Source of the DNA: Streptomyces xanthophaeus
GTDB taxonomy: Bacteria; Actinomycetota; Actinomycetes; Streptomycetales; Streptomycetaceae
NCBI RefSeq assembly: GCF_000725805.1
Contig: NZ_KL647133.1
Span: 62,001 to 126,000 of the forward strand
Direction of reading: 5' to 3'
DNA length: 64,000 bases
In this document: positions 51,242-59,691 of the stretch, piece after piece
Layout of the letters: each line of letters starts with the position of its first letter
Position numbering within the stretch: the first letter of the stretch is position 1
Notes under the pieces: model-generated
Seen by the model: only the letters and a program-made list of their open reading frames with translations
Told to the model about the DNA's origin: nothing
Database searches by the model: none
Translations under genes and position numbers: made by a program

Positions 51242-51277
51242 CCGACGATCCCCGGTCAGCCAAACCGGGGATTCTCC
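51242..51277 (+). terminator. terminator-like repeat, right copy of the 36-bp inverted pair
   Basis: Reverse complement of 45755-45790 with one mismatch; can fold as CCCCGGT / ACCGGGG. It lies 43 bp after the XRE gene and faces outward from the mobilisation-replication module. Confidence 0.6.
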
Positions 51278-51434
51278 AGACCATTGAAGTAGTCCGCTCC
51301 ACCTGCCTGACAGCAAGCGGGGGTGGACTCGTCATGCCCGATGTCCGTCGCCACAGGCTGTCGACGGAAGACCCCGAAGGTTTCGATACGTGCGAAGTGC
51401 TGCTTGTGACAGTGAATTGCTGGCGAATGTCCGT

Positions 51435-51713
51435 ATGTCTCCCCGTGTGTCGCCGCTGCGGAGGGGTTTTCTGAATGTGCGTGAAGCCGCCGAATACCTG
51501 GGTCTGTCGCCCGCCACCCTTTACGTGTGGCGGCACCGTCGCCAGGGTCCGCCGAGTTTTCGGATGGGACGGAGCGGACGCGTGATGTACCGGATCGAAA
51601 CGCTTGACGAGTGGATCCGAGAACAGGAGCAGGCGGACTCCCGCAGTAACACTTCCCTAAATCCGGTGAATGCCGCCCCGCAGCGCCGCGCCGGGTACGC
51701 GGCCACGGCATGA
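51435..51713 (+). CDS. xis: excisionase-like MerR-type helix-turn-helix protein
   Basis: The 92-aa product has FLNVREAAEYLGLSPATLYV, then WRHRRQGPPSFRMGRSGRVM and YRIETLDEWI. This is the compact winged helix-turn-helix of excisionases and MerR-like directionality factors. It lies 57 bp upstream of the integrase on the same strand, the standard xis-int order in actinobacterial integrative elements. The exact start is uncertain (51390 and a later GTG are alternatives). Confidence 0.8.
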   Translation: MSPRVSPLRRGFLNVREAAEYLGLSPATLYVWRHRRQGPPSFRMGRSGRVMYRIETLDEWIREQEQADSRSNTSLNPVNAAPQRRAGYAATA

Positions 51714-51770
51714 CCGACCTACCCGGCCTTGCCACCCGCCCTACGACCAACCCTTACCCCGAGGAATTCT

Positions 51771-53048
51771 TTGGCTGGCTATATCGAAGACCGTTGGATC
51801 AAAAAGAAGAAGGATCCCGTCACAGGGAAGTGTGAGCGTACGACCCGTTACGGCAAGGGGTCCCGATATCGTGTCGCTGGAATCCCGGGCGTCCGGGACA
51901 TGTCGTTCGACGTTCTGGAGGACGCCAAGGGGTGGCTCCGACGGTCCGGCACCGACAGTGAACGAGGCGAGTTCGTCGACCCGCGCGACGGCTCCATCAC
52001 CTTGACGGACTTCGTCACGCGCCACTGGCGCGCCGGCGTTCGCGGCGCGCCCGGCACGGTCAAGCGAGTTGACGAGCGTGTACGACTCCACGTCCTTCCG
52101 CACCTCGGCGCGGTGGCACTGCGCGACGTGTCGGCGACCGTCCTGCGCGGCTACATAGCCACGCTCGAAGGCGAGTGCTCTCCGAGGTACGCCCGGCAGA
52201 TCCTCACCTCGCTGTCGAACATCTTCGAGACCGCGATCGACGACAAGCGCCTCGTCCGCAACCCGATGCGGGCCAAGACGGTGCGTTGGCCGAAGGCCCC
52301 CGACGAGGATCGTGACGCGTGGCCGCTGGCAACGGCACAGAGGGTGCGGGACGTGATCAATCCTCGCTACCGGATCGCGGTCGTCGTCGCGCTGGGGTGT
52401 GGGCTGCGCCAGGGGGAGGTGTTCGGGCTGTCGCCGAAGGACATCGACTTCGAACGCGGTGTCATCCGGGTGCGCAGGCAGGTGCAACTTCTCTCCGGAC
52501 GCCTCTACTTCGCCCTGCCCAAGGGTGGCAAGACACGCATCGTCGACATGCCCCGGTCGGTGGCCACGGAGCTGGCCGCGTACTTCCTCGACCATCCGGC
52601 GGTCGATGTCGAGCTCCCCTGGGGCGGACCGGAGCCCGACCGGGAGAAGCAGAGCTTCCCGCTCATCCTCACCACGACGTACGGGAACGCCATCCGCGCC
52701 AACATCTTCAACGACGAGGCGTGGAAGCCAGCCCTCGCAGCGGCCGGGGTCATTCCCGTGCGGGAGAAGGGTGCACGGTGGAAGGCCTCGCGCAAGGATG
52801 GCTTCCACGTGCTTCGGCACACCTACGCCTCGGTCCTCCTCGAAGCGGGCGAGTCCATCGTCACGCTCGCCCGGTGGCTCGGTCACTCAAGTCCGACCAT
52901 CACCCTCGACCACTACGCCCACTTCATGCCGGAGGCCGGCGGCAAGGGTCGCGCGGCCATCGATGCGCTGCTCGGCACGGTGCCCGAGTACGTACCTGAG
53001 GGCCTGCTCCCCTCTCAGCGGACCTTGACCGGTCTCACCGAAGCTTGA
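51771..53048 (+). CDS. int: tyrosine recombinase / integrase
   Basis: The TTG at 51771 has GAGGA at 51761-51765 and starts LAGYIEDRWIKKKKDPVTGK, the usual N-terminus of this family, so I prefer it to the ATG 14 codons earlier. The 425-aa protein has an arm-binding N-terminus, a SAM-like core-binding domain and the catalytic domain: Arg213 in GCGLRQGEVFG, Lys in KGGKTRIVD, His346 and Arg349 in HVLRHTYAS, His in LGHSSPTI and Tyr382 in LDHYAHFM. All catalytic residues are present, so it should be active. It lies 1.9 kb from the corA attachment site at 54957, which is its probable target. Confidence 0.92.
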   Translation: MAGYIEDRWIKKKKDPVTGKCERTTRYGKGSRYRVAGIPGVRDMSFDVLEDAKGWLRRSGTDSERGEFVDPRDGSITLTDFVTRHWRAGVRGAPGTVKRVDERVRLHVLPHLGAVALRDVSATVLRGYIATLEGECSPRYARQILTSLSNIFETAIDDKRLVRNPMRAKTVRWPKAPDEDRDAWPLATAQRVRDVINPRYRIAVVVALGCGLRQGEVFGLSPKDIDFERGVIRVRRQVQLLSGRLYFALPKGGKTRIVDMPRSVATELAAYFLDHPAVDVELPWGGPEPDREKQSFPLILTTTYGNAIRANIFNDEAWKPALAAAGVIPVREKGARWKASRKDGFHVLRHTYASVLLEAGESIVTLARWLGHSSPTITLDHYAHFMPEAGGKGRAAIDALLGTVPEYVPEGLLPSQRTLTGLTEA

Positions 53049-53079
53049 CGAACCACGGGCTTGGCTACATGGGGCGGTC

Positions 53080-53235
53080 TCACAGTCCATCTGAGATCCA
53101 GTGCCGACGGCGGCCGCCTGCACGCAGCAATGTTCCAGTCCTGCCGTCACTTCTGCCTGGTCGGGGCGATCCTCGGCCGCCAACAGTTTCCTGGCCGTAG
53201 ATAGGGCCGCCCAGAACCAGGGAGATGAGCCCGGC
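53080..53235. repeat. integrase 3'-flank repeat (copy R3)
   Basis: This noncoding stretch after the integrase is the better-preserved counterpart of 2110-2255 and, in part (53130-53200), of 11765-11830. It is carried as part of the element family's conserved right arm. The remaining 53049-53323 gap holds nothing else. Confidence 0.6.
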
Positions 53236-53323
53236 CCTCGTCTGATAGTGCTCTTCCCGGGGCCTGCGGCGGCCGGAATGATCGGTGCTGACCGATCCGG
53301 CTAAAGGCTGCGGAGCAGAGCGG

Positions 53324-53734
53324 ATGACCGAGCGAACTATCTACCTCGACCCTGATCGACGCGACCCGAGCTCCCGGAGGATCGGCGTTCGGGCCTTCCG
53401 CTGGTATGCCAAGGTCGAGCTCGATCGCGATGGGTACGTCGATGCCCTGACCTCGCGGGGGTACGACTTTGAGCTGCCCGCCGCCTACGAGGAGGCCGTC
53501 GAACGGGCACGCGGCGCCTGTATCGAGCGCATCCGGTGCGACGGCTACCCGGGCGAGCTCTGGTTCGTGGGCGGCCCGCGCTGGGTCACCTTGCATGTTC
53601 AGTTCCCGCAGGTCGAAGCTGTGGTCGAGGCGCTGCGCTTAGCCGAGATCGACCACGACTACAGCGAGCTCCACGCGCTCGCCGACTGGCGCTTCCAGTC
53701 GATGACTGGCTCGCTCCCGGCGAGCGGGAGCTGA
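53324..53734 (+). CDS. hypothetical protein, element cargo
   Basis: The 136-aa product (MTERTIYLDPDRRDPSSRRI at the start) is soluble and mixed alpha/beta, rich in Asp, Glu and Trp. I recognise no family. Its TGA overlaps the ATG of the following acetyltransferase-type gene (TGATG), so the two are co-translated. Position between integrase and attachment site marks it as cargo. Confidence 0.55.
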   Translation: MTERTIYLDPDRRDPSSRRIGVRAFRWYAKVELDRDGYVDALTSRGYDFELPAAYEEAVERARGACIERIRCDGYPGELWFVGGPRWVTLHVQFPQVEAVVEALRLAEIDHDYSELHALADWRFQSMTGSLPASGS

Positions 53735-54621
53735 TGCGAGGCATCGACTTTGACGCGCCGCCCCACGCGTTCCTGAAGTTTCTACGGGGCAAGGCCAAGA
53801 AGTACGGAGTGCGCCTCAACGGCCGGGCGACTGCTGGAAGTGTGTGGGTCCGCCCGACGCTGCCGTCCGCTCAGAAGCAGATCCGGGAGATGTTCCCCGC
53901 GCAGCATCCTGGGTGGGTGGACCGGTGGACCGGGTATGTCGAGGCGGACGATGCCCCCTTCCGGCCCTGGGTGGGCGGTAGAGACCAGGACCTCAGTTAC
54001 GGCGCGACACCCGTGCAGTTCCGCTCTGCGGAGACGCCGACCGGCAGCGCCTGTCCCTGCGGCATGAGCCTGAAAGACCTCTCGGACGACGGAAAGGTGC
54101 ACAACGCCCACCATGTGGCGTGGGCGTTCGGTATCCGTGCGCCCAAGAACCTCGAATGGTGGAGCGACCTGGCCGTCGTGACGACGCAGTCACCCATCGC
54201 GTGGAGGAAACTGGCATACAAGGTCGCGCGGATGCCGCAGAGGGAGAACCACTACGACTTCCCCTCGTGGTCCCACGTTAGCGAGCCCGAGGTGACCCCG
54301 GACAATGTGCGGGCGTACCTGCTGCAGGCGAACGGTTGCGTCATTGGCTACCTGACCGCCCACGACTTCAACGAGCACCGCAGCTGGAATCTGATCGACG
54401 GGTCACGGTACGGGGACGAGGACGACACCATGCGCCCGCGCATCGACCTGGTCTGGGTGGCGGATGCCTACCGCCGCCAGGGTGTCGGTGCCACGCTTGT
54501 ACACGCGCTCGCGGACGACTTCGGCTGTCAGGTTGCAGACGTGTCCTGGTCAAGCCCAATCAGTGACGCAGGCCGGAGTCTTGCACGTCGGCTCTCGCCC
54601 GAGGGCATCTGGGTCAGCTGA
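53734..54621 (+). CDS. GNAT-type acetyltransferase with N-terminal zinc-binding-like segment
   Basis: Residues about 230-295 form a GNAT core: RIDLVWVADAYRRQGVGATL with the acetyl-CoA loop RRQGVGA, then VHALADDFG. Before it, ACPCGMSLKD and, 15 or so residues later, VHNAHHVAW could bind zinc, reminiscent of the finger that precedes the acetyltransferase domain in ESCO-like enzymes. The first 100 residues match nothing I know. It starts inside the stop of the preceding gene and is followed by a strong bidirectional terminator. Substrate unknown; self-protection by acetylating a toxin or its target is one idea. Confidence 0.6.
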   Translation: MRGIDFDAPPHAFLKFLRGKAKKYGVRLNGRATAGSVWVRPTLPSAQKQIREMFPAQHPGWVDRWTGYVEADDAPFRPWVGGRDQDLSYGATPVQFRSAETPTGSACPCGMSLKDLSDDGKVHNAHHVAWAFGIRAPKNLEWWSDLAVVTTQSPIAWRKLAYKVARMPQRENHYDFPSWSHVSEPEVTPDNVRAYLLQANGCVIGYLTAHDFNEHRSWNLIDGSRYGDEDDTMRPRIDLVWVADAYRRQGVGATLVHALADDFGCQVADVSWSSPISDAGRSLARRLSPEGIWVS

Positions 54622-54733
54622 CCCGCAGTTCAGGGACCATCACCCCCAAGGGACCGGCCTCGGCCGCTGGCTCTGGGAGGCAAGACGTACTGGTGCCGAG
54701 AGGTCGGAGGAGGCCCGATCGCGGCGTGATGAA

Positions 54734-54763
54734 CGGGTGGCACAGCGGATGCTGTGCCACCCG
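54734..54763. terminator. bidirectional terminator between cargo genes and corA
   Basis: A 13-bp perfect stem (GGGTGGCACAGC with its complement, extended by one C-G pair) encloses the loop GGAT. It lies 113 bp after the acetyltransferase-type gene and about 190 bp from the corA stop, followed by GCTTTCG. Confidence 0.75.
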
Positions 54764-54783
54764 CTTTCGTTACCGTCCGCGAC

Positions 54784-54857
54784 TGCGTGCAGTCGAAGGT
54801 GATCGGCGGTGTGGGGCAGCCAGCCCCAAGGCGCTGGGGAGCGCCAGGCATGGGCGG
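54784..54857. repeat. right-end dispersed repeat, partner of 2992-3084
   Basis: Clearly similar to 2992-3084, sharing GATCGGCGGTG and GCCCCAAGG. It lies between the cargo terminator and the tandem 11-bp repeat at the right end of the island. Confidence 0.6.
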
Positions 54858-54864
54858 GCTGCGG

Positions 54865-54886
54865 ATTCTCCCCAGATTCTCCCCAG
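54865..54886 (-). repeat. tandem 11-bp repeat (TGGGGAGAATC x2), candidate integrase arm site
   Basis: Minus strand TGGGGAGAATC then TGGGGAGAAT. It ends 71 bp before the 22-bp corA core at 54957, the same arrangement as 11891-11913 before corA fragment c. Confidence 0.6.
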
Positions 54887-54952
54887 GGGGTCCTGAGAGC
54901 CACTCCCGTGCGTTCGCAGGAGCTAAGTTGATCAGTGGTTCTGCTGTGCGGT

Positions 54953-56062
54953 CTACAGCCAGTCGCGCTTCTTGAAGATGACGTAGAGGCTGACGCAGAC
55001 CGCTGCCATCAGCAGGATTGCGAAGGGGTAGCCTGCCGCCCACCGCAGCTCCGGCATGGTCTCGAAGTTCATGCCGTAGATCGTTCCCACCAGCGTGGGT
55101 GCAAACAGGATGGCGGCCCACGAGGAGATCTTCTTGATCTCCTCGTTCTGTTCGAAGCCTGCTTCCGCCAAGGCGCGCATCTCGGCGTTCTGTTGTTGGG
55201 AGACCAGGGTGGCGTTGACCGTCAGGATTTCCGTCAGGGCCTGGCGGAAGCCGTCCACGCGTTCGCTGGTGTGGGTGACGTGGTCCGCCACGTCGCGGAG
55301 GTAGCGCTGGAGCTCCTCGTCCGTGCCGTACTTGGCGAAGCCGGCCATCAGGGCGTGGAGCATGCCGACCAGGGGGCGGGTCGCGCGCTGGAACTCGACC
55401 ATTTCGCGGGAGAGTTCGTAGATGCGGCGGGAGACCGCCGGGTCACCGCGGAAGACCTCGGTCTCGATCTCGTCGATGTCCGTCTGGACTCCCTCCACGA
55501 CCGGTGCGTAGCCGTCGACCACCGCGTCGAGGATGGCGTACAGGGCGGCCTCCGGGCCCAGGCGCAGGAGTTCCGGGGTCTGCTCCATGCGGCGTCGGAC
55601 GCTGGAGAGGTCCGGGGCGCCGCCGTGGCGGACGGTGATCAGGAAGTCCGGGCCGACGAAGATGTGGAGCTCGCTGAACTCGACCTCCTCCTGCGCGTCG
55701 AGGTAGCGGGCCGCGCGCAGGACGACGAAGAGGGTGTCTCCGTAGCGTTCGAGCTTGGGACGCTGATGGGCCTCCAGGGCGTCCTCGACGGCGAGTTCGT
55801 GGAGGTTGAACTCACCGGCCAGGGAGTGCAGTTCGGGCTTGGTGGGCCGGTGCAGGCCGATCCAGGCCATGCCGTCGGGTTCGCCGCGCAGCTGCCGGAA
55901 GGTGTCGGCCAGGGTGGAGGGGGAGGCGACCCGGCGGCCGTCGCGGTAGACGGCGGAGTCGATCACGCTGCGGTGGTTCGCCTGCGCGGCGGCCCCGGCC
56001 GGGGATGCGGGGCCCGGGTGGCGGTCGGGCGGCGAGGGGCGGCGGTCTGGACGCTCCGACAT
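54953..56062 (-). CDS. corA: CorA-type Mg2+/Co2+ channel
   Basis: The complete 369-aa protein has a long cytoplasmic N-terminal domain, with helices around SVRRRMEQTPELLRLGPEAA and YRFLRDVADHVTHTSERVDG-like stretches. Two membrane helices (WAAILFAPTLVGTIYGMNF and GYPFAILLMAAVCVSLYVIF) are joined by a loop starting with the GMN selectivity signature, and the basic end is KKRDWL. It forms pentameric channels for divalent cations. Its last codons serve as an integration site, so element insertion leaves the gene whole. Three diverged copies of its 3' end lie to the left. Confidence 0.92.
   Translation of the reverse strand: MSERPDRRPSPPDRHPGPASPAGAAAQANHRSVIDSAVYRDGRRVASPSTLADTFRQLRGEPDGMAWIGLHRPTKPELHSLAGEFNLHELAVEDALEAHQRPKLERYGDTLFVVLRAARYLDAQEEVEFSELHIFVGPDFLITVRHGGAPDLSSVRRRMEQTPELLRLGPEAALYAILDAVVDGYAPVVEGVQTDIDEIETEVFRGDPAVSRRIYELSREMVEFQRATRPLVGMLHALMAGFAKYGTDEELQRYLRDVADHVTHTSERVDGFRQALTEILTVNATLVSQQQNAEMRALAEAGFEQNEEIKKISSWAAILFAPTLVGTIYGMNFETMPELRWAAGYPFAILLMAAVCVSLYVIFKKRDWL
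54957..54978 (-). other. right attachment site core within the corA 3' end
   Basis: This 22-bp segment encodes the last residues KKRDWL of CorA and is identical to 394-415. It is the probable crossover region; the integrase gene is 1.9 kb to the left. Confidence 0.7.
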
Positions 56063-56233
56063 CGCAGGTCAGCTCCCGGTCGAACGTATGTTTACGGGCA
56101 AGGTGCAGGATATACGGGAGAAAGGGGCATCGGAGCGGGGTCGGCCGACTTCCCCGGTCCCCGGCGCGGACTTCGCGCCGTGCGTGGCCCTTGAGGACAG
56201 AAGATGTCCGCAAGGGACGGTTAGGTTGCTGTC

Positions 56234-57364
56234 ATGGCCTCCAGGACGACGCACCCGCATCCCGTACTCGGCACCCGCGCACTGAACCGTGCCACGCTCG
56301 CCCGCCAGCTGCTCCTCAGCCGCGCCGAGATGTCCGCGCGCGACGCCGTGGAACACCTCCTCGGGCTCCAGGCGCAGAACGTGAAGCCGCCCTACTTCCA
56401 GCTCCATGCCCGCCTCGCCGGATTCCGGCCCGCCGAGCTGGCCGGGCTCATGGAGTCCCGCGAGGTGGTCCGGATGGTCACCATGCGCTCCACCATTCAC
56501 ACCCACACCGCCCGGGACGCCCTCACCCTGCGCCCCTTCGTCCAGCCTGCCCGCGACCGCGAGATCGGCTACTTCCGCAAGGGCCTGCCCGGGGTGGACC
56601 TCGACCAGCTCGCCGAGCGGGCCCGCGCCTTCGTCGAGAGTGCGCCGCGCACCATGGGGGAGATCCGCGAGGAGCTGCTCAAGGAGTGGCCCGAGGCCGA
56701 CCCGCAGTCCCTCTCCGTCGCGGCTCGCTGCCGGCTGCCGCTCGTCCAGGTGACGCCCCGCGGGGTGTGGGGCCGCAGCGGGCAGGTCCGGCTGACCACC
56801 GTCGAGCAGTGGCTGGGGACGAGCGCCGGGCAGGCACAGCCCGTGGACGAGGTCGTGCTGCGCTACCTCGCCGCCTTCGGGCCCGCCTCCGTCAAGGACA
56901 TGCAGGTCTGGGCCGGTCTGACCCGGCTGCGGGAGGCCTTCGAGCGGCTGCGTCCGGGCCTGGCCGTCTTCCAGGACGAGGGCGGGGTCGAGCTCTTCGA
57001 CCTCCCCGGTGCGCCCCGGCCCGACGCCGACACGCCCGCGCCGCCGCGCTTCCTCCCCGAGTTCGACAACCTCCTCCTCTCGCACGCCGACCGGAGCCGC
57101 GTGGTGCCGCCGGAGATCAAGGGCCGCACCTGGACGGGGAACCAGGCCCACTGCACCCTGCTCGTCGACGGGTTCCTCGCCGGGCTGTGGAAGCTGGACG
57201 GCGCCGCCCTGACGGTCGAGCTCTTCGGTGGCGTCACCAAGGCGCGCAGGGACGAGATCGCCGCCGAGGGGGAGCAGATGGCCGCAGTCATGTCCGACAC
57301 CGCGGACGCGGATGCAGGTGCCGCCCGCACGGTCTCCGTTCGCTTCGGGTCAATCCACGGCTGA
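56234..57364 (+). CDS. AlkZ-like winged-helix DNA glycosylase family protein
   Basis: This 376-aa protein belongs to the HTH_42 family: tandem winged-helix domains with the start LARQLLLSRAEMSARDAVEH and the catalytic-type QxQ in LLGLQAQN. In AlkZ of Streptomyces this motif unhooks crosslinked or alkylated purines. VVPPEIKGRTWTGNQAHCTL and TVELFGG are also typical of the C-terminal wing. It is a core gene beside corA and may act in genome repair; other family members confer self-resistance to genotoxins. Confidence 0.78.
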   Translation: MASRTTHPHPVLGTRALNRATLARQLLLSRAEMSARDAVEHLLGLQAQNVKPPYFQLHARLAGFRPAELAGLMESREVVRMVTMRSTIHTHTARDALTLRPFVQPARDREIGYFRKGLPGVDLDQLAERARAFVESAPRTMGEIREELLKEWPEADPQSLSVAARCRLPLVQVTPRGVWGRSGQVRLTTVEQWLGTSAGQAQPVDEVVLRYLAAFGPASVKDMQVWAGLTRLREAFERLRPGLAVFQDEGGVELFDLPGAPRPDADTPAPPRFLPEFDNLLLSHADRSRVVPPEIKGRTWTGNQAHCTLLVDGFLAGLWKLDGAALTVELFGGVTKARRDEIAAEGEQMAAVMSDTADADAGAARTVSVRFGSIHG

Positions 57365-57400
57365 CGCCGCTCTGGTGGTCCTTTCACCGGACACGGCACG

Positions 57401-59110
57401 ATGCCTGGCATGACCGAAAGCACGCAGAACAGCACCCGCAACACCGCCGCCGACGCGTTCCTGGCCGCGCGGGACTTCCTGCTGGAGCGCCGCGGCGACT
57501 ACGAGGGCGCGCGCGCCGGATTCACCTGGCCCCGGCCGCACCGCTTCAACTGGGCCCTGGACTGGTTCGACCGCATCGCCACCGGCAACGGAGCCGACGC
57601 CCTGCGCATCGTCGAGGAGGACGGCACCAGCCGGAGCGTGTCCTTCGGGGAGCTGGCCGTACGGTCCGACGCGGCCGCCAACTGGCTGCGCGGGCAGGGC
57701 GTCGCCGCGGGCGACCGGGTCCTGGTCATGCTCGGCAACCAGCGGGAGCTGTGGGAGGTGATGCTCGCCGCGATGAAGCTGCGCGCCGTGGTCATCCCCG
57801 CCACCCCGCTGCTCGGCGCGGCCGACCTGCGCGACCGGGTCGAACGCGGTCACGTACGCCACGTCATCGCGCGCGCCGAGGACACCGCCAAGTTCGACGA
57901 GGTGCCCGGCGGCTACACCCGCATCGCCGCCGGACCGGAGGTCCCGGCCGGGTGGCGGCGGCTGGAGGACATGTACGCGGCCGACGCCCACTTCACGCCC
58001 GACGGCGAGACCCTCGCCACCGACCCGCTGATGCTGTACTTCACCTCCGGCACCACCGCCCGCCCCAAGCTCGTCGAGCACACGCACGCCTCGTACCCCG
58101 TCGGGCACCTGTCCACCATGTACTGGCTCGGCCTGCGCCCCGGCGACGTCCACCTCAACATCGCCTCGCCCGGCTGGGCCAAGCACGCCTGGTCCAACGT
58201 CTTCGCCCCCTGGAACGCAGGCGCGACCGTCTTCGTCCACAACTACGCCCGCTTCGACGCCGAGCGGCTCATGGCCGAGATGGACAAGCACGGCGTGACC
58301 ACCTTCTGCGCCCCGCCGACCGTGTGGCGGATGCTGATCCAGTCCGACCTGACCAAGCTGGCCACGCCCCCGCGCGAGGCCGTCGCCGCCGGGGAGCCGC
58401 TCAACCCGGAGGTCATCGACAAGGTCCGCGAGGCCTGGGGGATCACCATCCGCGACGGCTTCGGGCAGACGGAGACCACCCTCCAGGTCGGCAACTTCCC
58501 CGGCGTCCCGGTCAAGCCCGGCTCCATGGGGCGTCCGGCGCCCGGCTACGAGATCGTGCTCCTCGACCCGGTCACCGGCAAGGAGTCCCCCGAGGAGGGC
58601 GAACTCTGCGTGGACCTGCGCACCGGGCCCGCCGGGGTGATGACCGGATACCGCGACGACCCGGAGCGCACCGCCGAGGCCATGGCGGGCGGGCTCTACC
58701 GCACCGGCGACATCGCCGCCCGCGACGCCGACGGTTACCTCACCTACATCGGCCGCGCCGACGACGTCTTCAAGGCTTCCGACTACAAGATCAGCCCGTT
58801 CGAGCTGGAGAGCGCCCTCCTGGAACACGAGGCCGTCGCCGAGGCCGCCGTCGTCCCGGCCCCGGACGCGCTGCGCCTCGCCGTCCCCAAGGCGTACGTG
58901 ACGCTGGCGGCCGGCTGGGAGCCCGGGCCGGAGACGGCCCGGGCGCTGTTCGAGCACTCGCGCGCGGTGCTGTCCCCGTACAAGAGGATCCGCCGCATCG
59001 AGTTCGGCGAGCTCCCGAAGACCGTGTCCGGCAAGATCCGCCGGGTGGAGCTGCGGGACCTCACCGCGGCCGGCTCGGCGGCGGAGTACGCGGAGGCCGA
59101 CCTGATGTGA
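57401..59110 (+). CDS. AMP-forming acyl-CoA synthetase
   Basis: The 569-aa enzyme shows LMLYFTSGTTARPKLVEHTH (P-loop), DGFGQTETT, YRTGDIAARDADGYLTYIGR and LPKTVSGKIRR with the C-terminal catalytic lysine. The wording fits the medium-chain/acetyl-CoA synthetase-like branch. It would activate a carboxylic acid to its CoA ester. The start is 36 bp after the AlkZ-like gene, so the two may be one transcript. After the stop, a 14-bp unit (GATGTGACCGGCCT) is repeated twice and a third time partially. Confidence 0.85.
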   Translation: MPGMTESTQNSTRNTAADAFLAARDFLLERRGDYEGARAGFTWPRPHRFNWALDWFDRIATGNGADALRIVEEDGTSRSVSFGELAVRSDAAANWLRGQGVAAGDRVLVMLGNQRELWEVMLAAMKLRAVVIPATPLLGAADLRDRVERGHVRHVIARAEDTAKFDEVPGGYTRIAAGPEVPAGWRRLEDMYAADAHFTPDGETLATDPLMLYFTSGTTARPKLVEHTHASYPVGHLSTMYWLGLRPGDVHLNIASPGWAKHAWSNVFAPWNAGATVFVHNYARFDAERLMAEMDKHGVTTFCAPPTVWRMLIQSDLTKLATPPREAVAAGEPLNPEVIDKVREAWGITIRDGFGQTETTLQVGNFPGVPVKPGSMGRPAPGYEIVLLDPVTGKESPEEGELCVDLRTGPAGVMTGYRDDPERTAEAMAGGLYRTGDIAARDADGYLTYIGRADDVFKASDYKISPFELESALLEHEAVAEAAVVPAPDALRLAVPKAYVTLAAGWEPGPETARALFEHSRAVLSPYKRIRRIEFGELPKTVSGKIRRVELRDLTAAGSAAEYAEADLM

Positions 59111-59147
59111 CCGGCCTGATGTGACCGGCCTGAGGTGACCCCGGGCG

Positions 59148-59636
59148 CTACGCGGGCAGGTGCGCCTCGATCGCGGCGATGACCTCGGGGGACTCGGGCT
59201 CGGTGCGCGGGCGGAAGCGGGCCACGACCTCACCGGCGGGGGAGATCAGGAACTTCTCGAAGTTCCACAGGATGTCCCCCGCCTCGCCCTCCGCGTCCGG
59301 GGTCTTCACCAGCTCCTGGTACAGCGGGTGCCGGTTCTCCCCGTTGACCTCGGACTTCTCCAGGATCGGGAAGGTCACGCCGAAGCCGGCCGCGCAGAAG
59401 GTCTGGATGTCGTCGGCGTTGCCGGGCTCCTGACCGCCGAACTGGTTGCAGGGCACGCCGATCACGGTGAAGCCCTTCGCCTCGTACGCGAACTGCAGGC
59501 GGGCCAGCCCCGAGTACTGAGGGGTGAGCCCGCACTGCGAGGCGGTGTTCACGACCAGGATCGCCTTGCCCTTGTGGGCCGCGAGGCTGGTCGGCTCGTC
59601 GGACAGGGTGGTCAGCGGGATGTCGTAGAGGCTCAT
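59148..59636 (-). CDS. glutathione peroxidase-family peroxidase
   Basis: This 162-aa protein has VVNTASQCGLTPQYSGL with the peroxidatic Cys, GVPCNQFGGQEPG with the catalytic Gln, and ILWNFEKFLISPAG with the Trp-Asn pair. It is the cysteine type and would reduce peroxides, probably using thioredoxin in an actinomycete. The product is cytoplasmic, with no signal peptide. Confidence 0.92.
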   Translation of the reverse strand: MSLYDIPLTTLSDEPTSLAAHKGKAILVVNTASQCGLTPQYSGLARLQFAYEAKGFTVIGVPCNQFGGQEPGNADDIQTFCAAGFGVTFPILEKSEVNGENRHPLYQELVKTPDAEGEAGDILWNFEKFLISPAGEVVARFRPRTEPESPEVIAAIEAHLPA

Positions 59637-59691
59637 CGGGGGCTCTCCTCGGCAGGAAGGGCGGCTAACAAGTAGCGATAACGCTCCGAGC

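Noticed and set aside
56005..59124. Plus-strand open frame of 1039 codons
   Set aside because: Arg/Pro-rich shadow in another frame of the AlkZ-like and acyl-CoA synthetase genes.
59100..59140. Short tandem repeat GATGTGACCGGCCT after the acyl-CoA synthetase
   Set aside because: A two-and-a-half copy slippage repeat at a stop codon; no further structure to suggest a function.
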